From: an uncultured Acidimicrobiales bacterium
Lineage (GTDB): Bacteria; Actinomycetota; Acidimicrobiia; Acidimicrobiales; UBA10347
Length of the DNA stretch: 45,775 nt
Direction: 5' to 3'
NCBI GenBank assembly: GCA_937991435.1
Contig: CALKPY010000042.1
Coordinates: forward strand, 1-45,775
Shown piece after piece: positions 40,445 through 45,775 of the stretch. The notes under the pieces are model-generated. The model saw nothing but the letters and a program-made list of their open reading frames with translations, was not told the origin of the DNA and did no database searches. Position 1 is the stretch's first letter, and each line of letters begins with the position of its first letter. Position numbers and translations under genes: made by a program.

Positions 40445-41764
40445 GTGAGCACATTCCCCACCACAACCTCCAGCGCCCCAGTGGCAGCAGCGCCGTCGGC
40501 CAGGTGGCGGCTCGTCGCGCTATTCGTCGTGGCAGCGACGATGGCTGTCTCAGTCCTAGCGGTGGTCGACGTGCGCCGGGGTGGCGACCTCGCATCCTCG
40601 ACAGCAGCGGGGCTTGATCTTGATGACGTAGCAGTGTCAATTAGCGGCATCGCCGCCCCCGATGAGATCACCTTCTCGTCGCTGTCATTGGCTTCCTCCA
40701 ACGCTTCAACGGCCGGACAGGTCTCGATCAGCGATAGTCGAGCAACGTTGGTAGCCGCCCGCAGCGAATCGGCCGGCTTGATTGGCCTGGCCATCGTGTC
40801 CCCCGGCCGGCAAGGCGAAGCGGTTGCCATAACACCGGAAACCACAGCGCGAGCGCTTCTCGCTCTCTCACCGGAACTGCTGACCCCGAATCTTGCAGTC
40901 ACCCTCGACAACGTCAACATCATCGCTGCGGACCCCTCGTTTGAGGCCCTTGTCAACGCCGTAGCCGTGCAACCAACGTTGACCGAACCAAATTCACCCG
41001 TCGAAGAGGCACTCGCCGCGATCCTTGCCCGAGTTCCAGTTGCCGAACCTCGAATTGATCAAGGATGCGATTCGATCGCCGACACCAGCGCCTACCCCGC
41101 TACCGGAACTTGCGTCAGGCCGCTGACCGAGACGGTCGAAATAAACAACGAACAAGATCGATGGGCCCTGATGTTTAGCGGCCCGTCGTTGACGTCGCCG
41201 TGCGCAGCAATACCGCCGATTACGCGCACCGTGGAACCGGCGCTCATCACGATGCAGCAGTGCCCCGGAGAATCCCTTCTTGTCGCACCCGGTCCGGCCG
41301 TAGTCCCCGACGGCGTCGATGCACGAGTGGTTGCTGACCGCATCACGATCGCATCGATCTTCAACTCGATCGACACATGGCTTCTACCGTTCGCCGACCT
41401 TGCAGGTCAGCGGGCCCCTGCATCATCAGGTTTTACCGCCGAGATAGTCGACAACCCAGGACCGCTCGTCTCAAATATTGATGCCCTTCTCGACTCATCA
41501 AGTGGGTTGTCTTCACTCGCGAACGCTCTCGGCGGCGGGCGACTGCCGCCCGTCGAACGACACGTTGCCACGATCAGCCTCTCCCAGGAAGTAATCGGTT
41601 CCGATCAGCTTCTTGACACTCTCAAGATTCCGGTCGCTGCGCGCAACCAACTGAACTCGCTGCTTGACCTCTATGACCGAACCGGTCAGCTCATACCCGA
41701 AGCAGAGCCGGTATTCCGCTGGGATGCCGCCGGAGCCGCTGCCATCGACATAGGCGGCGAATGA
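40445..41764 (+). CDS. Secreted/anchored protein of unknown function
   Basis: This 439-residue protein has an N-terminal hydrophobic helix (about 22-41; RLVALFVVAATMAVSVLAVV) following a short cytosolic stretch, so it is anchored or exported. The mature part is Ala/Ser/Thr-rich. It has paired Cys in QGCDSIADTSAYPATGTCVRP and PCAAIPP / QQCPGES, suggesting disulfides outside. No domain is recognised. The start is GTG 40445. Its stop overlaps the start of the next gene (ATGATGA), so the two are translationally coupled and likely function together. Confidence 0.8.
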   Translation: MSTFPTTTSSAPVAAAPSARWRLVALFVVAATMAVSVLAVVDVRRGGDLASSTAAGLDLDDVAVSISGIAAPDEITFSSLSLASSNASTAGQVSISDSRATLVAARSESAGLIGLAIVSPGRQGEAVAITPETTARALLALSPELLTPNLAVTLDNVNIIAADPSFEALVNAVAVQPTLTEPNSPVEEALAAILARVPVAEPRIDQGCDSIADTSAYPATGTCVRPLTETVEINNEQDRWALMFSGPSLTSPCAAIPPITRTVEPALITMQQCPGESLLVAPGPAVVPDGVDARVVADRITIASIFNSIDTWLLPFADLAGQRAPASSGFTAEIVDNPGPLVSNIDALLDSSSGLSSLANALGGGRLPPVERHVATISLSQEVIGSDQLLDTLKIPVAARNQLNSLLDLYDRTGQLIPEAEPVFRWDAAGAAAIDIGGE

Positions 41765-43548
41765 TGAGCCTGCAAACCGGCACTGTTCCGGTCGCCATCG
41801 ACCATGCCTCCACAGAAACCATGGATCGACCGTGGCGCCTGTTCTTCATCGGACTCGGAGCGGCCGGAGCTCTCGCAACCCGACTACTCGCTGCGAACAG
41901 CTTCTGGGAATTCAACTCCACCAACGCCACCGTTGGTCTCGCCGTGTCCGCCGCGATCGCCGGACTCGGCCTGCTGCTCGTGACCGGCCAACGAGACAAC
42001 GTCGGCTGGCAATCAGGCGTTCTGGCCGCGACGACTGGCCTTGCGTTCGCTGGCCTCTACAGCCTTAGTCCGGGGGCCGCAGCTACGGGACTCAGCGAGA
42101 CTGACCAGACCCTGCTCGCCTTATCTGGCGCAAGCGCCGGGATCCTTTTGGCAGGAATACTCGCACTCGGCCTTGTTCGTCGCGTGCCCACGTTGTCGAT
42201 TGTTCTGCTCATGGTCGCCGGACTCATGTTGTTCGCTTCGAGCACATTGCTTCGGTTCGACACGTGGCCATCTATTGGGCTTACCGCGACAAGTTTCGCG
42301 GCAACACTGTTCGCGTGGGATCGAAGCCCAAGGCGCGAACCTCGCTATGTATCGAGCCAGCAGCCAGCACGAACGATCCGCTCCGTACTTTGCCTCGCGA
42401 CAATCGCTATCGGTCTGACTTCGGTGCAGCTCTGGTACGCCGATGGTCGAAATCTACCCCGTGCGTCAATCGTCTTGGGCGTCATCATCGTCACCGTGTG
42501 CGTCGCAGCCGGACTCGCAATTCGTCTGTTATCTGAGACCAAGCGAGAACGAGTCACGACCGGCGAATGGTCAAGCTGGTTCACACAGATTCGCGCCAAC
42601 CAATTCGATGCGATCGACTATCCGACTGCTTCCGCCAGCCACGCTATGGCAGCTGCCGCTGTTGAGGCTCAGCGGCCGACAAGTGCTCGGGCAAAAAGAG
42701 GTCGGCCAACCCGCAAGGGCAAATCGAGGCGGGCCCGGGCCGAGCAGAAAGAGCAAACAGAGTCGGGCTTTGACTGGGGTGACACTGATCCCAATCCGAA
42801 CTGGACACCTGCTGACCTCGCACCGCAACCCACTCCTGGTCCCACTGCGGTATTCGGCTCCTTGACCATGGCCGTCGATGCGACAGACGCTGCTAGCTCA
42901 GCTGCGCGACTCGAGGCTCTGTGGGGTACCAACACCCCCACCCCCGTCGTTCACGCGGAACCACAAAAACCACTCGTCGAATCTTCGTCTCTCTTCGCAA
43001 GCGCTACCCCTGCTACAAGCACCAAGCCTGCACCTCGGGCGTTCACCAACCTGCTCAGCGCAGCCAATTCACCTGGCGCAACCGTCAAGCCTGACCCCGT
43101 GCCTGGAATCGCTGGCCCCGACGAATTCGCGGCTTGGCTCCAGTTACTGCAAGATGCCCCCGATCAATGGGCCCGGCGTATGTTCATCGCCGTCGAGGTT
43201 GTGGGTATTCACGAGTACGACCAGTTCACCGAAGCACAACGCTCGGCAACGGCTATTGCGACCATCGGCGCACTGAACGAGTTGCGGCCCGCCCCAGCAA
43301 AAGTGGCGCGCATTGACGGTCCGTACTTCATCTTGATGATCGAAGACTTGACCACGAACCAGATTGTCGACATCAACCGGCACCTTCACCATCTGTTCAA
43401 GGGCACGATCGCCACCAACGATGGGATTGTGCAACTCGACGGCACCCTCGCGATGTTGCGCACCGCCGGATCGGTCACGTTCGACAATCTCGTGGGCGAT
43501 GCCGTTGAGGGGCTCGTGCAAGCGCGGCGGCTCGACAAGCGATTTTGA
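41761..43548 (+). CDS. Membrane protein with degenerate C-terminal GGDEF-like domain
   Basis: This 595-residue protein has about eight hydrophobic helices between residues 25 and 265. A basic, low-complexity cytosolic linker follows (KRGRPTRKGKSRRARAEQ around 315-332), with a Pro/Thr-rich segment. The C-terminal ~150 residues have the layout of a GGDEF domain: FIAVEVVGIHEYDQFTEAQRSATAI matches the first strand and metal-binding helix, and KVARIDGPYFILMIED matches the hairpin where RxGGDEF would be, but reads RIDGPYF. The metal and GTP residues are therefore absent, so it is more likely a cyclic-di-GMP-independent sensor or a binding module. It overlaps the upstream secreted-protein gene by 4 nt. 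Confidence 0.78.
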   Translation: MMSLQTGTVPVAIDHASTETMDRPWRLFFIGLGAAGALATRLLAANSFWEFNSTNATVGLAVSAAIAGLGLLLVTGQRDNVGWQSGVLAATTGLAFAGLYSLSPGAAATGLSETDQTLLALSGASAGILLAGILALGLVRRVPTLSIVLLMVAGLMLFASSTLLRFDTWPSIGLTATSFAATLFAWDRSPRREPRYVSSQQPARTIRSVLCLATIAIGLTSVQLWYADGRNLPRASIVLGVIIVTVCVAAGLAIRLLSETKRERVTTGEWSSWFTQIRANQFDAIDYPTASASHAMAAAAVEAQRPTSARAKRGRPTRKGKSRRARAEQKEQTESGFDWGDTDPNPNWTPADLAPQPTPGPTAVFGSLTMAVDATDAASSAARLEALWGTNTPTPVVHAEPQKPLVESSSLFASATPATSTKPAPRAFTNLLSAANSPGATVKPDPVPGIAGPDEFAAWLQLLQDAPDQWARRMFIAVEVVGIHEYDQFTEAQRSATAIATIGALNELRPAPAKVARIDGPYFILMIEDLTTNQIVDINRHLHHLFKGTIATNDGIVQLDGTLAMLRTAGSVTFDNLVGDAVEGLVQARRLDKRF

Positions 43549-43561
43549 CTGTTGCGATCGC

Positions 43562-44884
43562 TCACGCAAGCAATGTTGCAGCGAGACGTTCCAGGCCAGC
43601 CACACGGCTTCCTTTGATCAGCACCGCGATGCCGGCGTGAAGCGGCCCCAAATGCGCCACAACGGCGTTGAGGTCACCCAGCACTTCAACGCCGTACGCC
43701 GATTCGCCAAATGCGACAAGTTCAATTTCGAGGCTTGAGCACAGGTCTGCGATCGCTTGATGGTCTGCCTGATGGCGGTCACCCAGCTCAGCCATCGTGC
43801 CGAGCACTGCTATCCGACGAGTCGCATTGAGAGCAGCAAGTGACCGAAGCGCTGCCGACGTCGAAATCGCATTGGCATTGTAGGAGTCGTTGATGATCGT
43901 GGCGCCATCGCCGGTGACGCCAATCTCCATTCGCCAAGGCGAGATGGCGGCATCGCCAAGGGCGCCTGCCGCCCGCTCCATCGGCACTTCAACGACCGAA
44001 GCTGCAGCCAGCGCCGCGAGCGCGTTCGAGACTTGATGGGCGCCGCTCACGCCGAGCTCGACACCGAAGACAGCGTCGCCCATGTGCAGGGTGAAACGGC
44101 CGCGCAACCGATCATCGAGCACAAGACCCGTGGCCTGCAGGTCAGCTTGAACTAGTTCGCCGTAGGTTACGACTCGGCACGGGGCGCAGTCGGCCATCGC
44201 CGCCACCTCGGCGCAGTCCGCGTTCAAGATTGCCACACCATCTGACGGAAGCGAGCGAACGAGTTCTGCCTTGGCCGTAGCCACCGTCGCCACGTCACCG
44301 AACTCGCTGGTGTGCACTGCCCCAACCCAGGTCACAATTCCAATAGTCGGTCGAGCAATCTCACAAAGGTGCGCGATATGGCCCAGTCCGCGAGCTCCCA
44401 TCTCGACAATGAGCACCTCGGTGTCTGCGGGGGCGTTGCAGATGGTCAACGGAACACCGAGCTCATTGTTGAATGATTTGTCACTCGCTGCGGTGATCCG
44501 ATTGCCCCCAATAGCGGCGGCCGCCAGATCCTTTACCGAGGTCTTGCCTACCGAGCCGGTAATCCCGATCACAACCGCCTTGAGCCGCCCACGGGCGTGA
44601 CGGGCGAGGTCAGCGAGTGCGTCGGTGGTGTCGCCAACAACGATCGCTGAGCCCGCAGCGCCAGGCATCGGGACGTAGTTGTCGTCACTCGTGAACCAAA
44701 CCGTCGCTCCGTTGGCGACAGCTCCGTCAATCCAGTCATGGCCGTCTCGGTCTGCGACAATCGGCACGAACAACGCGTTTGGCTCGATGGATCGCGAGTC
44801 GATCGACACGCTCGTCACCAACGTGTCGGGACCGACAAGTCGACCTTGAACTGCTTGGGCTATTTCCGCAGCACGAAATTCCAC
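43562..44884 (-). CDS. murF: UDP-N-acetylmuramoyl-tripeptide--D-alanyl-D-alanine ligase MurF
   Basis: From GTG 44884 this is a protein of about 440 residues. It adds D-Ala-D-Ala to the UDP-MurNAc-tripeptide in peptidoglycan synthesis. The Mur ligase ATP loop is GITGSVGKTSVKD, the FNNELGVPLTI segment and VEMGARGLGHI are typical of MurF, and the C-terminal domain carries NDSYNANAISTSAALRSLAAL and GTMAELGD. The start chosen begins the family N-domain (VEFRAAEIAQAVQGRL); a longer ATG reading to 44935 adds an Arg-rich leader. It is convergent with the degenerate-GGDEF gene (13 nt apart) and divergent from ddl, which makes its D-Ala-D-Ala substrate. Confidence 0.95.
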   Translation of the reverse strand: MEFRAAEIAQAVQGRLVGPDTLVTSVSIDSRSIEPNALFVPIVADRDGHDWIDGAVANGATVWFTSDDNYVPMPGAAGSAIVVGDTTDALADLARHARGRLKAVVIGITGSVGKTSVKDLAAAAIGGNRITAASDKSFNNELGVPLTICNAPADTEVLIVEMGARGLGHIAHLCEIARPTIGIVTWVGAVHTSEFGDVATVATAKAELVRSLPSDGVAILNADCAEVAAMADCAPCRVVTYGELVQADLQATGLVLDDRLRGRFTLHMGDAVFGVELGVSGAHQVSNALAALAAASVVEVPMERAAGALGDAAISPWRMEIGVTGDGATIINDSYNANAISTSAALRSLAALNATRRIAVLGTMAELGDRHQADHQAIADLCSSLEIELVAFGESAYGVEVLGDLNAVVAHLGPLHAGIAVLIKGSRVAGLERLAATLLA

Positions 44885-44979
44885 AACGCAGTCTCGCGCC
44901 CGCGATGGTCGTTGGCGCGGAGCCGCCTGAAACAACGAGGTGATCAGGCACAGCTCAACGGCCCGTGTACTGTCGGCCC
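44885..44979. promoter_or_regulatory. Divergent promoter region between murF and ddl
   Basis: This 95-nt gap separates divergent murF and ddl starts and should contain both promoters. I could not assign a reliable -10/-35 pair. Confidence 0.45.
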
Positions 44980-45775
44980 ATGGCCGCTCGTCATCGTCTC
45001 GTTGTGCTCTACGGCGGGCAATCCGCTGAACACGACGTGTCCTGTGTGACCGCTCGGCACGTGATCGCTGCCGTGTCGACCGACCGCTACGACGTCGAAG
45101 CCATCGCCATTAACCGGGACGGCCAGTGGAACCAGACTGACCTCGCCGCTCTACGAGCTGGCGGAAGCGGACAATTGCCAGCGAGCTTGCCGACGCACGG
45201 CGTCGAAGTCAGCCCGGGAGCCACCCTTTCGTCTAACCACATGCCGACCGTCGTCCTACCGCTGCTTCATGGCCCAATGGGCGAAGACGGCACGATTCAA
45301 GGACTGCTCGATCTCGCCAGTGTCCCCTATGTCGGCACCGGAGTGCTCGGTTCTGCTTTATGCATGGACAAGGCAATGGCCAAACAGGCAGCCGAAGCTT
45401 TGGGCATTGCTCAAGGACGCTGGATTTCAGTGCATGCCGATGAGCTCGGATCAATCGAGTCAACCAAGATCCTTCGTGATCTCGGTCCCACCGTTTTCGT
45501 CAAGCCAGCCAATATGGGATCCTCTGTTGGAGTCACCCACTGCACCAACAAAGACGAACTAGGCGACGCGCTGCGAGTTGCCGCCACATACGACGAGTGG
45601 ATCGTCGTCGAAGAGGCAATCGCAGGACGCGAGATCGAAGTCGCTGTTCTCGGCACTCGAAGCTTTGAAGCATCAGTACCCGGCGAGATCGTGCCGGGTG
45701 ACTCGTTCTACACCTACGAAGACAAGTACCTCGACGGCGTCGCCAACGAGATCATTCCAGCACCGTTGAGCCCCG
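44980..45775 (+). CDS. ddl: D-alanine--D-alanine ligase (3' end cut by window edge)
   Basis: The frame is open from ATG 44980 to the last base, giving about 265 residues of an expected 300-360. The N-terminal signature VLYGGQSAEHDVSCVTARHV is followed by LPLLHGPMGEDGTIQGLLDLASVPYVGTGVLGSALCMDK. The ATP-grasp part has TVFVKPANMGSSVGV and EEAIAGREIEVAVLG. The omega-loop Ser-Tyr of the active site fits VPGDSFYTYEDKYLDG. The enzyme joins two D-Ala with ATP in the cytosol. It is divergent from murF, forming a peptidoglycan-precursor pair. The C-terminal catalytic residues lie beyond the window. Confidence 0.96.
   Translation, partial: MAARHRLVVLYGGQSAEHDVSCVTARHVIAAVSTDRYDVEAIAINRDGQWNQTDLAALRAGGSGQLPASLPTHGVEVSPGATLSSNHMPTVVLPLLHGPMGEDGTIQGLLDLASVPYVGTGVLGSALCMDKAMAKQAAEALGIAQGRWISVHADELGSIESTKILRDLGPTVFVKPANMGSSVGVTHCTNKDELGDALRVAATYDEWIVVEEAIAGREIEVAVLGTRSFEASVPGEIVPGDSFYTYEDKYLDGVANEIIPAPLSP

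Noticed and set aside
1..45775. CRISPR arrays, insertion sequences, rRNA genes or a complete prophage
   Set aside because: I saw no regularly spaced repeats, no transposase or integrase motifs, and no rRNA sequence. The DUF222/HNH gene and the TA pair are the only mobile-type hints.

Overview
The window looks like chromosomal DNA of a high-GC Gram-positive bacterium, most likely an actinobacterium and possibly of the Acidimicrobiia. I infer this from the gene set and order (uppS-recO-glyS-PEP-utilising protein-dnaG-rpoD), a REP13E12-type DUF222/HNH gene, a WXG100/EccC type VII secretion-like pair, frequent GTG starts, and many 4-nt stop/start overlaps. This is inference from families, not a phylogenetic placement.

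Layout. 1-2726 (minus): a HlyIII-type membrane protein, a lipoprotein, an ECF sigma factor and its probable membrane anti-sigma factor, cut by the left edge. 2788-4365: an SDR oxidoreductase, tRNA-Val, and a two-gene toxin-antitoxin module lying between two copies of a 12-nt sequence, one of them just after the tRNA. 4500-8769 (plus): two closely similar metallophosphoesterase genes with a DUF222/HNH gene between them, then an unknown two-helix membrane protein. 8797-11515: a small unknown gene, an inositol-monophosphatase-type enzyme, an unknown gene and a PAP2-type membrane protein. 11584-11792: tRNA-Met-type (CAT) and tRNA-Asn.

11900-19451 (minus) is a housekeeping operon, uppS-recO-glyS-(half PPDK)-dnaG-rpoD, divergent from a DinG-type helicase gene. 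21435-30560 (minus) appears to be one long co-oriented unit. A WXG100-like protein, a helical partner and a very large EccC-type ATPase come first, followed without a clear break by an excisionase-type DNA-binding protein, PhoH, YbeY, a CorC/HlyC-type transporter-like protein and Era. The linking of a stripped-down type VII secretion-like cassette to the phoH-ybeY-era housekeeping operon is the most interesting architecture here.

30676-37407: an enoyl-CoA hydratase, a lipid-anchored M1 peptidase, an EamA-type transporter, a thiol-redox set (TlpA-like, DsbB-like) with an arylamine N-acetyltransferase, and a secreted unknown protein. 37561-39977: a membrane GGDEF-EAL protein with a tandem repeat at its start codon, and a GNAT gene split by one in-frame stop. 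40445-45775: a secreted unknown protein overlapping a membrane protein with a degenerate GGDEF-like domain, then convergent murF and divergent ddl, which runs off the right edge.

No CRISPR array, rRNA, insertion sequence or complete prophage was seen.
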